DNA of 64,000 bases. It comes from Dietzia alimentaria 72. Its GTDB lineage: Bacteria > Actinomycetota > Actinomycetes > Mycobacteriales > Mycobacteriaceae. The translations under genes and the position numbers were made by a program. Position 1 is the stretch's first letter. Each line of letters opens with the position of its first letter. Where the stretch lies: positions 1 to 64,000 of the forward strand of contig NZ_AGFF01000012.1 of NCBI RefSeq assembly GCF_000226215.1, read 5' to 3'. The notes beneath the pieces were generated by a model that saw only the letters and a list, made by a program, of their open reading frames with translations, was not told where the DNA came from and searched no databases. Shown piece after piece: positions 32,989 to 41,852 of this stretch.

Positions 32989-33651
32989 TCACTCCACGCG
33001 GTAGCCGACGCCCCGGACGGTCTGGACCTTGTTCTCGCCGATCTTGCGACGCAGGGACCGGATGTAGACGTTGACGATGTTCGAGCCGGGATCGAAGTCC
33101 ATGCCCCACACGCTCTCGAGGAGCTGCTCGCGGCTGATCGTCTCGCCCTTGTTGCGCAGCAGCATTTCCAGCAGCGAGTACTCGCGGTTGGTGAGTTCCT
33201 GGATGCGGCCGTCCACCTCGACGCGGCGCGTACGGATGTCCAGGCGCATGCCGGCGTGCTCGAGGATGCCGGGGTCCTCGGAGGCCTCGTGCTCGCGCAG
33301 ACGCAGTCGGATACGGGCGAGCAACTCGGGCACGCGGAAGGGCTTGACCATGTAGTCGTTCGCGCCGGAGTCCAGTCCCTCGACGGTGTTCGCGACACTG
33401 TCGCGGGCCGTGAGGATGATGACGGGGGCGCTGAATCCGTGGGCACGGGCCTCACGCAGCAGGGTCAGGCCGTCGACGTCCGGCAGACCGATGTCGAGGA
33501 GCATGAGGTCGATGTCGGAGATGGTCGACAGGATGGCGCGTGCACTGGCGCCGTCCACCGCCTCGAGCGCGGTGTACTCCGCACCACCGAGTGCTTTGAC
33601 CAAGACCGAACGGATGAGATCGTCATCCTCCACGACGAGAACATTCGTCAT
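32989..33651 (-). CDS. OmpR/PhoB family response regulator
   Basis: A 220-residue response regulator. The receiver domain (residues 1-115) has acidic pocket EDD at 8-10, phospho-acceptor Asp53 in LLDIGLPDVDG and the VKPF lysine. A winged-helix DNA-binding domain (about 125-220) ends with VWGMDFDPGSNIVNVYIRSLRRKIG and VRGVGYRVE. It resembles the MprA/TcrA group. The ATG has GGAGG close upstream. It is the last gene of secreted protein-kinase-regulator. Confidence 0.93.
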   Translation of the reverse strand: MTNVLVVEDDDLIRSVLVKALGGAEYTALEAVDGASARAILSTISDIDLMLLDIGLPDVDGLTLLREARAHGFSAPVIILTARDSVANTVEGLDSGANDYMVKPFRVPELLARIRLRLREHEASEDPGILEHAGMRLDIRTRRVEVDGRIQELTNREYSLLEMLLRNKGETISREQLLESVWGMDFDPGSNIVNVYIRSLRRKIGENKVQTVRGVGYRVE

Positions 33652-33724
33652 GTAACCCTCCTTCTCCGACTACGGAGTATCGCACGTCAGAACCCCGGGC
33701 GACCGGTGCGTTCCAACCGTGTCC

Positions 33725-35293
33725 TCACGTCTGCACCCTGGGGGCAGGCCGATCGGTGGTACCCGGGCGCATTCGCCGGTCATCGTCCGGGTTCACGAAG
33801 GGCACGACGATGCAGAACGTGGCGCCGCCGCCCCGCGCGTTGAAGGCGAACGCCCGGCCGCCGTGCGCACGAGCGATCGTCGAGACGATGGCCAGACCGA
33901 GCCCCGTGCCGCCTCGTCCGTCGCGGAGCTGGCCACGTGCGGTGTGGAACCGCTCGAAGATGCTCTCCTCCTCCCCTGCGGGGATACCGGCGCCGTGGTC
34001 GCGAACCCACCAGAGCAGTCGACGACGGCTGATCTCGCGATCCGGGGTCTCGGGATGACGGCCCGTGGCGAAGCCTTCCGGGATGGTCGGCTCGCCGGGC
34101 TCCAGGGCATGACACCCGATCTCGATCGTGTCGCCGGGGCCGGTGAACCGGACCGCGTTGGAGCAGAACTGGAGGACGGCCTGGGTGATCCGATGCTGAT
34201 CGAGCCGGGCGACGCCTTCCGCGTACGGCATGACCCGCCAGTCCCGGTCGGCGGTCACCTCGACCTTGGCCTCGATGTCCAGCACCAGTTCGGCCACATC
34301 GGTGGGGGCGGTGCGGAGGAAATCGGGGCGGTCGGCTCGTGCCAGGGTGAGCAGGTCGTCGACGATCCGGGTCATGCGCGAGAGCTCGTCCTGGATGAGG
34401 CGCGTGGATTCGGCCCGGCCCTCTTCGTCCTCCGGCATGATGTCGAGGTTTCCCTGGACCACCGTCAGCGGGGTGCGAAGTTCGTGTCCGGCGTCGTCGA
34501 GGAACTCTCGTTGGGTCCGGTACGCGTCTTCCACGCGCCCGAGCATCTCGTTGACGGTGTCGGCGAGGGAGACGATCTCGTCGGGGCCGTCGGAGGGCAC
34601 CCGCCGTGAGAGGTCGTCCGCGGTGATCGTCTTTGCCGCCTCACGGATCCGGCGTACCGGCACAATCATCCGGCCGGCGATCCACCAGGCCAGCAGGGCG
34701 CTCAGGACCATGCCGCCGGCACTGGTCCAGAGGAGGTAGTCGGCGACGCTGTCGGTCTCGCGGTCCGCACCTGCGTAGTTGATGGCCACCACGATATTGG
34801 CCGTGCCCGCCGGGCTCTCGACGGTGGCTTTGCGCCAGCGGACCGACTTGTCGATGATGCCGGAGTTCTCGGTCGAGACCAGGCCGATGCGTTGGACCTG
34901 GGATCGCACTCCCGGAGGGAAGAGCGGATCCTGGTCAGCGCTGTAGCGGGACAGCGTGAACTGCGTTCCGGAGCCGTTCGCCGTCCCGATGAGCAGCACC
35001 TCGGAGGCGGGGTACTGCTGGGCCAGGTACGCCCGGATCAGCTGCTCCACCGTGGGGCTCTCGGATTCGAAGGACGGCAGGATGCCCGCGGTCATGAATG
35101 TCGAGAAGTCGGCGGCCTCACGGTTGAGTCGGGAGTCGGTCACCTGCTCGGTGCTGAGGTCGAGCAGCTGGACCGTGAAGACGACCATCGCCGCGAACAC
35201 GGCGGCGGTGATGAGCGTGATTCCGGCCGTGACACGGAGCCGTGCGGAGTGCCACCACCGGGTTGAGGGAGGCTTCCTGGTATCGGGGCTCAC
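33725..35293 (-). CDS. Membrane sensor histidine kinase
   Basis: A 522-residue kinase: helix 1 (20-44), an extracytoplasmic sensor of about 140 residues (45-185), helix 2 (186-208), HAMP (209-262), a DHp domain with phospho-acceptor His270 in DDAGHELRTPL, and an ATPase domain with N-box QFCSNAVRF and GTGLGLAIV. An insertion rich in charged residues (about 395-430) sits between N-box and G1. The GTG start overlaps the preceding gene's stop (GTGA), tying its synthesis to the secreted protein. The response regulator follows 73 nt downstream. Confidence 0.93.
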   Translation of the reverse strand: MSPDTRKPPSTRWWHSARLRVTAGITLITAAVFAAMVVFTVQLLDLSTEQVTDSRLNREAADFSTFMTAGILPSFESESPTVEQLIRAYLAQQYPASEVLLIGTANGSGTQFTLSRYSADQDPLFPPGVRSQVQRIGLVSTENSGIIDKSVRWRKATVESPAGTANIVVAINYAGADRETDSVADYLLWTSAGGMVLSALLAWWIAGRMIVPVRRIREAAKTITADDLSRRVPSDGPDEIVSLADTVNEMLGRVEDAYRTQREFLDDAGHELRTPLTVVQGNLDIMPEDEEGRAESTRLIQDELSRMTRIVDDLLTLARADRPDFLRTAPTDVAELVLDIEAKVEVTADRDWRVMPYAEGVARLDQHRITQAVLQFCSNAVRFTGPGDTIEIGCHALEPGEPTIPEGFATGRHPETPDREISRRRLLWWVRDHGAGIPAGEEESIFERFHTARGQLRDGRGGTGLGLAIVSTIARAHGGRAFAFNARGGGATFCIVVPFVNPDDDRRMRPGTTDRPAPRVQT

Positions 35294-35727
35294 CTCGGTG
35301 AAGAGCGGAGGTCATCGGTTGAGCTGCTGTTGCTGACGCCGGAGTTTTCGACGGCGTCGTCGTAGACGTCGCGGTCCGCAGGCGCCTTGTCGACGGTGCG
35401 GCTCGAGGGGCGGTCCTCTTCGGAGCCGGTAGGCAGCGAATTCAGCAATGTGGGCCGGTCGGACACCACGGACAGGATCGCGGGCAACGCCCCGGGCAGC
35501 GTGAGCGTAGCCCGACCGTCGATGACGGTGAGGTGTGGCCGTGAACCCTCGATCGCGGTGCCGCCGAGGCCCGAGGCGGCGGCGGAGGGTAGTGCTGCTG
35601 TGGAGGCATCGAGGAGCTGAGGGGAATCGGGGGAGGGGGTATCGATGATCCCGAAGGCGGCGGCTATGCCGAGGCCCCCGGCCACGAGGACGGGGATGGC
35701 CACAAGACCTGTGATCGCGGTTCTCAT
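35290..35727 (-). CDS. Secreted or membrane-anchored accessory protein of the two-component operon
   Basis: A 145-residue protein of unknown family. The N-terminal helix (residues 4-28) could be a signal or anchor; the rest is extracytoplasmic and Ser/Pro/Asp-rich with a short ordered-looking stretch (HLTVIDGRATLTLPGALPAILSVV, about 65-88). No Cys. It is the first gene of the operon, has a strong GGGGGGAGG ribosome binding site, and is translationally coupled to the kinase. A role as modulator of the kinase sensor domain is inferred from this layout. Confidence 0.65.
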   Translation of the reverse strand: MRTAITGLVAIPVLVAGGLGIAAAFGIIDTPSPDSPQLLDASTAALPSAAASGLGGTAIEGSRPHLTVIDGRATLTLPGALPAILSVVSDRPTLLNSLPTGSEEDRPSSRTVDKAPADRDVYDDAVENSGVSNSSSTDDLRSSPR

Positions 35728-35824
35728 GTACCTCCCCCCAGAGACGAGCGACGCAATGTCGCAACTACTACTGTGTCATCGTTTGGCTCCACAGTGAAGA
35801 GGGCATGTCACATAGTTTCAAAGA

Positions 35825-35853
35825 ACGGGCCGCACCCGGTGGGTGCGGCCCGT
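35825..35853 (-). terminator. Terminator of pckA
   Basis: A perfect 13-bp stem (ACGGGCCGCACCC and complement) with a 3-nt loop, followed on the minus strand by TCTTT. It lies 33 nt after the pckA stop. Confidence 0.9.
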
Positions 35854-35885
35854 CTACTGAGACTCTGCGTCGCGTCGTGGGATTG

Positions 35886-37712
35886 TCAGCCCAGCCGCTT
35901 CTTGAGCGCGGCGAACTCCTCGTGGACCTCGGCCGGGACCCTGGGGCCACAGAACTCGAGCCACTCCGTGATGAGCGGGAGTTCGCGACGCCACTCCTCG
36001 GGGTCCACCGCCAGGGCGGCCTCGACGTCCTCGGCCGGGGTGTCCAGTCCGGTCATGTCGATGTCCGCGGCGCGTGCGGTGACGCCGGCTGCGGTCTCGT
36101 CACCCTCGACGCGACCCTCGATGCGGTCGACGATCCACTTGAGCACACGGCTGTTCTCGCCGAACCCGGGCCAGACAAAGCGGCCGTCGGCGCCCTTGCG
36201 GAACCAGTTGACCAGGAAGATCTTGGGCATCTTGTCCCCGCCGCGGGCGCCCATGTCGACCCAGTGCTGGAAGTAGTCACCGACGTTGTACCCGAGGAAC
36301 GGCAGCATGGCCATCGGGTCGCGGCGCACGGCCCCGACCTGGCCCTCGGCCGCAGCCGTCTGCCCGGAGGAGAGCGTTGCGCCGATGTAGACGCCGTGGT
36401 TCCACGAGTACGCCTCGCTCACCAGCGGGACGGTATCGGCCCGGCGGCCACCGAACAGGATCGCCGAGATCGGGACGCCCTCGGGCGAATTGAACTCCGG
36501 CGCAGCGACGGGGCACTGGTCGATCGGCACGCAGTAGCGCGAGTTCGGATGCGCGGCGTTTCCTGCCTTGCCGTCCCCGGTCGGGGTCCAGTCGTTGCCC
36601 AGCCAGTCGATGAGGTGGTCCGGGGTGCCCTCGAGGTCCTCCCACCAGACGTCGCCGTCGTCGGTGAGGGCCACGTTGGTGTAGATGGCGTTCCCGGGCT
36701 CCAGGGTCTTCATGGCGTTCGGGTTGGACGAGTAGTTAGTTCCGGGTGCCACGCCGAAGAATCCGAACTCCGGGTTGACCGCGTACAGGCGGCCGTCGTC
36801 GCCGAAGCGCATCCACGCGATGTCGTCGCCGACCACCTCGGCGCGCCAGCCCTCAAGTGTGGGCTGAATCATCGCGAGGTTGGTCTTACCGCAGGCGGAC
36901 GGGAAAGCGCCGGCGATGTAGTAGACCTTGTCCTCCGGCGAGATGAGCTTGAGAATGAGCATGTGCTCGGCCAACCAGCCCTCGTCGCGGGCCATGGCGG
37001 AGGCGATGCGCAGTGCGAAGCACTTCTTGCCCAGCAGGGCGTTGCCGCCGTAGCCGGAGCCGTAGGACAAGATCTCCCTGTCCTCCGGGAAGTGGGTGAT
37101 GAATTTCTCCTCGTTGCACGGCCACGGGACGTCCTGCTCGCCCTCCGCGAGCGGAGCGCCCACCGAGTGCAGCCCCTTGACGTAGTCGCCGTCCTCACCG
37201 ATCTTGTCCAGCGCCGCCGAGCCCATGCGGGTCATGACCTTCATGGAGACCACTACGTAGGCGGAGTCCGTGAGTTCGATGCCGAGCTTCGGGTCCTCTG
37301 CGTCGAGCGGGCCCATGCAGTAGGGCACTACATACATGGTGCGGCCGCGCATGCTTCCCCGGAACAGCTCGGTCATCTGGGCGCGCATCTCGGCCGGATC
37401 GCGCCAGTTGTTGGTCGGGCCGGCGTCTTCCTCGGTCTTCGAGCAGATGAATGTCCGGGACTCGACCCGGGCGACATCTTTGGGGTCAGACTGCGCGAGG
37501 AACGAGTTGGGCTTCTTGGCCTCGTTCAGCTTGACGAACGTGCCGCTCTCGACCAGTTCCCCGGTGAGTCGATCCCACTCCGCGTCGGAGCCGTCCGCAA
37601 AGACGACCCGGTCCGGCTGAGTCAGCTCGGCTACCTCCGCGATCCACGCGAGCATCTCCGCATGATCGGTTGGTACCTGACCTTCGAGGCCGGGAATGGT
37701 TGTGGTGGTCAT
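35886..37712 (-). CDS. pckA: Phosphoenolpyruvate carboxykinase (GTP)
   Basis: A 608-residue GTP-dependent PEPCK converting oxaloacetate to phosphoenolpyruvate, the entry step of gluconeogenesis on fatty acids. [11 protein letters not shown] holds the nucleotide P-loop with the active-site Cys274 and Lys276. CFALRIAS and [15 protein letters not shown] form the substrate-binding region. Length agrees with M. tuberculosis PckA. The ATG at 37712 has GAGGAG upstream; the frame could extend 12 codons further. Neighbouring aldehyde dehydrogenase and fadD6 fit growth on lipids. Confidence 0.95.
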   Translation of the reverse strand: MTTTTIPGLEGQVPTDHAEMLAWIAEVAELTQPDRVVFADGSDAEWDRLTGELVESGTFVKLNEAKKPNSFLAQSDPKDVARVESRTFICSKTEEDAGPTNNWRDPAEMRAQMTELFRGSMRGRTMYVVPYCMGPLDAEDPKLGIELTDSAYVVVSMKVMTRMGSAALDKIGEDGDYVKGLHSVGAPLAEGEQDVPWPCNEEKFITHFPEDREILSYGSGYGGNALLGKKCFALRIASAMARDEGWLAEHMLILKLISPEDKVYYIAGAFPSACGKTNLAMIQPTLEGWRAEVVGDDIAWMRFGDDGRLYAVNPEFGFFGVAPGTNYSSNPNAMKTLEPGNAIYTNVALTDDGDVWWEDLEGTPDHLIDWLGNDWTPTGDGKAGNAAHPNSRYCVPIDQCPVAAPEFNSPEGVPISAILFGGRRADTVPLVSEAYSWNHGVYIGATLSSGQTAAAEGQVGAVRRDPMAMLPFLGYNVGDYFQHWVDMGARGGDKMPKIFLVNWFRKGADGRFVWPGFGENSRVLKWIVDRIEGRVEGDETAAGVTARAADIDMTGLDTPAEDVEAALAVDPEEWRRELPLITEWLEFCGPRVPAEVHEEFAALKKRLG

Positions 37713-37824
37713 CACAGCTCCTCGCGCGTGGTGCATGGTCTCAGACACACAGTATCGTCAACATAGGGCAGGTGGCGCCTACTAGCCCCCTCGTCCACCC
37801 CGATGTGAGATATGCCTCATGTTT

Positions 37825-38238
37825 TCAGATGTGCCCGTGGTCTGTGCGCTCCCACCGTGCGGGCGGATGCGCGGCTCCGGACGGGCCGGGCTCGGTGTCG
37901 TTGGTGAAGCCGCCGAACGGCACACCCTCGGTGGGATTGGCGAGGCGCCACGAGTCGTAGCTGCCGTCGAACCGCACGGTCGAGACGTGGTCGACGGTGC
38001 CGTCTCCGTCGACATCCGTATAGACGGTCAGGCCGCGGATGTCGCAGCGCGTCACGGCCTCCATGAAGCCGTCACCATCGAGGTCGGCTTCCGGCGATCC
38101 GAGGTCCAGGACGTCGTCGCCGACGGGAACGTGGAGGCCGAGAGAACTGGACGCGGCCAGTGGGGCGCCCTCGAGACCGCACACATCGGGCGAGGTGCCG
38201 TGCTCGAAGGGGTCGGAACCGAAGAGGGGGTCGGTCAT
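37825..38238 (-). CDS. Small acidic protein with EF-hand/dockerin-like Asp motifs
   Basis: A 137-residue protein of unknown function. DLDGDGFMEAV and DVDGDGTVDHV, about 20 residues apart, match the DxDxDG calcium-binding loops of EF-hand/dockerin/VCBS-type repeats. No signal peptide is visible, which is odd for such loops. The start ATG overlaps the stop of the upstream gene (ATGA). A 605-residue open frame covering it and its neighbours in one reading frame is a shadow; only this segment reads as protein. Confidence 0.68.
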   Translation of the reverse strand: MTDPLFGSDPFEHGTSPDVCGLEGAPLAASSSLGLHVPVGDDVLDLGSPEADLDGDGFMEAVTRCDIRGLTVYTDVDGDGTVDHVSTVRFDGSYDSWRLANPTEGVPFGGFTNDTEPGPSGAAHPPARWERTDHGHI

Positions 38239-39554
38239 GCGGTGGTGCTCCCTGCAGGGGCGGGCGCGGCCGGTGCCGCGCCGGTGGGTGCAGCAACTGT
38301 ACGTGCGGTCGGAGCCGTGTGGGTGGCCCCTCCTGAGCGCCGGAGGCGGATGCGGCGCTCCAGGTCGGCGACCCTGGGCCCGGGATCGTGCGCGAAGCCG
38401 TCGGTGATAGTCGACTCGGCGGCGAGTATGCGTGCTCCCAGCGATTGTTCGGCCTCGGCGCGCAGCGCCGCGAGCCGCTCGTTGACGGCGGCGACGGTGT
38501 GGGTCCGCAGGGTCTGCGTCCGCCGGACGACGACGGTGGTCCACCCGAGGACAAGCCCGCAGACGAGGGCCAGCGGAATGATGAACATGGCCGCGCCGGG
38601 TAGCTCGGCCAGTGGGGAGAGCACCATGCGCCCCACGCCGGTTCCGCCCGCCGCGCCCATGACCATGACGAGCAGTTCCTCGCCCACGTTCCGCGGCGGC
38701 CGGCCGGGGACGATCCCGCTCGTCGGTGCCGGGATCCGTGGGCCGAGGGGAGCGGTGACCCCGAGGTGACGGGTGACCAGGGCATCGGCGCGCCGGTCCG
38801 CCCGGGCGATGGTGCCGTCGACTGCGGCGTCGGCGTCGGCGGCGAGGCCGTGCACCAGCGGATCCACGCGGGCTCGTGGCGCGGCGGAAAGTTCCTCGCG
38901 GGCGCGGCCGCCGAGGTCGCGCAGCGAACGGTGCAGGTCCTGGACGACCTCCATCCGCAGTGCCTGGACGTCCTGACGCAACGCCTGGGAGCGTGCCGTA
39001 ATGGCCTCGGTGCGCCGTGCCAGGAGCCAGTCGACGGTGGCCACCCCGGGATCCGGCCCGACGGGAACGGGGCCGCCGGCTGTTGCCGCGACTCCCGGGG
39101 CGCCCCGGGCGGAATCGGGCGAGGAATCGAGGGAAGAGAGGAGGGCGGTGAGAAGCGCCGCCGGTGCGCCGGGCAGGTCGCCGTCGACCAGGTGGACCGG
39201 CACCCGCACCCCGGATTCGACGAGTCGCCGGGTGGTCACGTCCACTGTCTCGGACAACTGCGCCGCCGTGCACGTGTCGGCCCGGCCGGCCAGGGCGACC
39301 GCCATCGGCACGCGCGAGGCGACGCCGCGGGCCACCTCCACGTCGTCGGGACGGACGGGGCATACGGCGTCGACGACGAGAACCGCCGCGTCCGGCCTGT
39401 CCTCGGGCCCGGCGTCCACGAGTACGCGGACGCGGACGCCGCCCTCGCCGGTGGATTCCGCCGCCTCGGCCAGTGCCTCCGCCACCGCGGGTGCGGCCGA
39501 ATCCTTGGCCCCCAGGACGGCGATCGTCAGTTCCCGGGTGGGCGCCGCCGTCAT
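38235..39554 (-). CDS. Degenerate GTPase-like membrane protein (Rv0210-like)
   Basis: A 439-residue protein. Residues 1-130 look like a GTPase domain without its P-loop: LTIAVLGAKDSAAPAV replaces GxxxxGK, while DAAVLVVDAVCPVRPDDVEV and PMAVALAGRADTC resemble the G3-G4 strands. A helical region follows, then two close membrane helices (near 285-330), then a coiled-coil-like helix and an Ala/Pro-rich tail. This is a dynamin/YfjP-like plan. Overlapping ATGA junctions on both sides make it the middle gene of a coupled operon between trmB and pckA. Confidence 0.65.
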   Translation of the reverse strand: MTAAPTRELTIAVLGAKDSAAPAVAEALAEAAESTGEGGVRVRVLVDAGPEDRPDAAVLVVDAVCPVRPDDVEVARGVASRVPMAVALAGRADTCTAAQLSETVDVTTRRLVESGVRVPVHLVDGDLPGAPAALLTALLSSLDSSPDSARGAPGVAATAGGPVPVGPDPGVATVDWLLARRTEAITARSQALRQDVQALRMEVVQDLHRSLRDLGGRAREELSAAPRARVDPLVHGLAADADAAVDGTIARADRRADALVTRHLGVTAPLGPRIPAPTSGIVPGRPPRNVGEELLVMVMGAAGGTGVGRMVLSPLAELPGAAMFIIPLALVCGLVLGWTTVVVRRTQTLRTHTVAAVNERLAALRAEAEQSLGARILAAESTITDGFAHDPGPRVADLERRIRLRRSGGATHTAPTARTVAAPTGAAPAAPAPAGSTTA

Positions 39555-40240
39555 CGCGGGGCCGATTCGTCGAGCGAGCACAGGGCAGCTTCGGCGAGAT
39601 CGCCGACCTGTCCGTGAGAGCAGAGCTCCTCCAGATCCGCACTCAGCCTGGCCACCCTCACCTCCGCCAGCCGACGGAGTGCGCGGTCGACGAACGCCAC
39701 GACAAGGTCGACCGACCCGTCCGAGGGCTCCCGGGCATCCACGGACGGCAGCCCGCGGGCCCAGTGCGGTGTGGCTGGGTTGCTGCCGTCGCCGATGCCG
39801 TCGTCGTCGTTCCTATTTACTCCCGTCGCCACCACCAGTAAGCCGTGACGGCGCGGTCGCCGTATCCACGCTTCCTCATGGCGGCAGGGGGCGGTGCGCA
39901 GGCACACGATCTCCACATCCGGCGGGACCGGTACCGGCGCGCCTGGGGCGACGAGCGCATCCAGGTCGTCGACAGACGCCCGCCACCCACGGCGGGCGCG
40001 CAGCGCCGCGGCGAGCGTCCGCCTCCCCGACCCCAGGCCGCCCCGGACCCGGATGTCGACGGGAGCGTCGAACCGCCCCAGGGCCGCGTCCAGGAGGCGC
40101 AGTCCCCCGGAGTCGGCCGGGACCCCGGACCGTGCCCCGGAGGAACTGATGACTCGCCGGACCCGCGCGGCGGGATCGGCCCCCGTAGGGCTCGGCTGGG
40201 TCTGTGGCTCAGTGGCGTCAGTCACGGTCGGCACGAGCAC
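39551..40240 (-). CDS. P-loop-like protein, first gene of the GTPase-like operon (Rv0209-like)
   Basis: A 229-residue soluble protein. RVRGGLGSGRRTLAAAL resembles a Walker A loop, but Arg replaces the catalytic Lys; VEIVCLRTAPCRHEEAWIRR and HGLLVVATGVNRND could be following strands. The C-terminal half is helical. Partner of the next gene, with which its stop overlaps (ATGA). The start is uncertain: GTG at 40240 is used, with in-frame GTGs a few codons later. It diverges from trmB. Confidence 0.6.
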   Translation of the reverse strand: MLVPTVTDATEPQTQPSPTGADPAARVRRVISSSGARSGVPADSGGLRLLDAALGRFDAPVDIRVRGGLGSGRRTLAAALRARRGWRASVDDLDALVAPGAPVPVPPDVEIVCLRTAPCRHEEAWIRRPRRHGLLVVATGVNRNDDDGIGDGSNPATPHWARGLPSVDAREPSDGSVDLVVAFVDRALRRLAEVRVARLSADLEELCSHGQVGDLAEAALCSLDESAPR

Positions 40241-40380
40241 ATCGTGGCCCCTCGACCACCGCGCGGCAATACCTTCCCCCAGGCAGAATCGCCGATGCGC
40301 AGCCCGATCGCACTCCGCGGACCCGCGCCGTCGGCCCGTCGGATTCGGAACCGGACCGCCGATTACGGGATGATGGCCGG

Positions 40381-41121
40381 GTGAACCAGAGCGAGAACCC
40401 CGCCGAGGCCGCTGGCCCGACCCCGGATGACGACGCCCGACTCTTCCCCCGGGTGACCGCCTACCGGTTCCGACGCGGCACCATGCGTCCGGGACAGCAG
40501 CGCAACTGGGACGAGCACTGGCCCACCTACGGCCGGAACGTCTCCGACGACCGGGTGGACCCAGAGGCTCTCTTCGGCCGCACCGCGCCGCTGATCGTGG
40601 AGATCGGCTCCGGCACCGGCACCTCGACCGCCGCGATGGCGGCCGTCGAGCCGGACATCGACGTGATCGCGGTGGAGGTCTACCAGCCCGGCCTGGCCCA
40701 ATTGCTCGGGATGATCCTGCGCGAGGATCTGCAGAACGTTCGCATGATCCGCGGCGACGGCGTGGACGTGCTCACCAACATGATCGCACCGGCCAGCCTC
40801 ACCGGCGTCCGGGTGTTCTTCCCGGACCCCTGGCCCAAGGCACGCCACCATAAGCGGCGCCTGCTCCAGTCGGGGACGTTCGAGCTCATCTCCTCGCGCC
40901 TGAAGCCCGGCGGAGTGCTGCACGTGGCCACCGACCACGTCGACTACGCCGAGTGGATAGGTCCGACCGGCGACGCCGAGCCGACACTCGAACGGCTCGA
41001 CGCCACCACCGACGCCGGACACGTACCGTTCACTCTGGAAAGACCCGTGACGAAGTTCGAGGGCAAGGGTCTGCAGGAGGAACGAGTGATCAACGAGTTC
41101 GTCTGGCGTCGTAGAGAGTGA
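40381..41121 (+). CDS. trmB: tRNA (guanine-N7-)-methyltransferase TrmB
   Basis: TrmB methylates G46 in the variable loop of tRNAs using SAM. The 246-residue product contains the SAM motif IVEIGSGTGTSTAAMA and the diagnostic FFPDPWPKARHHKRRL, then PGGVLHVATDH. An N-terminal extension of about 25 residues is common in actinobacteria. The GTG at 40381 is used because homology begins shortly after it. It is followed by the NYN-like gene and mmpL3, an arrangement found in mycobacteria (Rv0208c-Rv0206c, from memory). Confidence 0.93.
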   Translation: MNQSENPAEAAGPTPDDDARLFPRVTAYRFRRGTMRPGQQRNWDEHWPTYGRNVSDDRVDPEALFGRTAPLIVEIGSGTGTSTAAMAAVEPDIDVIAVEVYQPGLAQLLGMILREDLQNVRMIRGDGVDVLTNMIAPASLTGVRVFFPDPWPKARHHKRRLLQSGTFELISSRLKPGGVLHVATDHVDYAEWIGPTGDAEPTLERLDATTDAGHVPFTLERPVTKFEGKGLQEERVINEFVWRRRE

Positions 41122-41165
41122 CGCCTCCACCACGACCCCCTACGACGACAACCGAGGCGGACCCC

Positions 41166-41843
41166 ATGACCCCACCCGAAGAGACGCGGCCCCACGACAC
41201 GTCGGGCGCCTCCTCTACGCCCGATGCCCCGGGCGTGGTGCTCCTGGTCTGGGACGCACCGAACGTCGACATGGGTCTCGGGTCCATCCTGGGAGGACGC
41301 CCCACCTCCGCGTTCCGGCCCCGCTTCGACGCGCTGGGCCGCTGGTTGCTCGGCTACACCGCCGACCTATCGGTCAAGCACGAGGACGCCCTCGAGGCCG
41401 AGGCCACGGTGTTCACCAACATCGTCCCCGGGACGTCCGACAACGTTCGGCCCTGGGTCGAGGCGCTGCGCAACGTCGGCTTTGCCGTGTTCGCCAAGCC
41501 CAAGACCAGCGACGACTCCGATGTCGACGACGACATGCTCGAGCACATCGACCTGCGGGCCGAGTCCGGGCGACTCGCCGGCGTGGTGGTGGCCTCCGCG
41601 GACGGACAGGCGTTCCGCGAGCCGCTCGAGGAGCTCGCCCAGGACATCCCCGTCGCCGTGATCGGCTTCCGGGAGCACGCCACCTGGGCAGTCCAGCACG
41701 ACACCATCACGTTCCTCGACCTCGAGGACATCCCCGGGGTCTTCCGGGAGCCCCTGCCCCGGGTCAGTCTCGAGAACCTGCCCGACGAAGGCGCCTGGCT
41801 GCAGCCGCTCCGGCCGCTCGCCGCCCTGCTCACCTCGCGCTAG
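41166..41843 (+). CDS. NYN-domain-like protein upstream of mmpL3 (Rv0207c-like)
   Basis: A 225-residue protein. VLLVWDAPNVDMGLGSILGG has the N-terminal Asp-Asn motif of NYN/PIN-type nucleases, KTSDDSDVDDDMLEHI adds acidic residues, and GVVVASADGQAFREPLEEL matches the third conserved region, so RNase activity is possible. Homologues keep this position beside mmpL3. ATG 41166 is preferred for its GAGGCGG site; a GTG at 41118 overlapping the trmB stop would add a low-complexity Pro/Thr stretch. mmpL3 follows after 9 nt. Confidence 0.75.
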   Translation: MTPPEETRPHDTSGASSTPDAPGVVLLVWDAPNVDMGLGSILGGRPTSAFRPRFDALGRWLLGYTADLSVKHEDALEAEATVFTNIVPGTSDNVRPWVEALRNVGFAVFAKPKTSDDSDVDDDMLEHIDLRAESGRLAGVVVASADGQAFREPLEELAQDIPVAVIGFREHATWAVQHDTITFLDLEDIPGVFREPLPRVSLENLPDEGAWLQPLRPLAALLTSR

Positions 41844-41852
41844 GAGCCCCAC

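Noticed and set aside
37802-37819. CRP/GlxR-like half-palindrome TGTGAGATATGCCTCA upstream of pckA
   Set aside because: Only the first half-site matches TGTGA; the second is too poor to claim an operator.
37825-39642. Single 605-residue protein covering the DxDxDG gene and its neighbour
   Set aside because: Only the last 137 residues look like protein; the upstream part is an Arg/Gly/Pro-rich shadow of the overlapping 439-residue gene.
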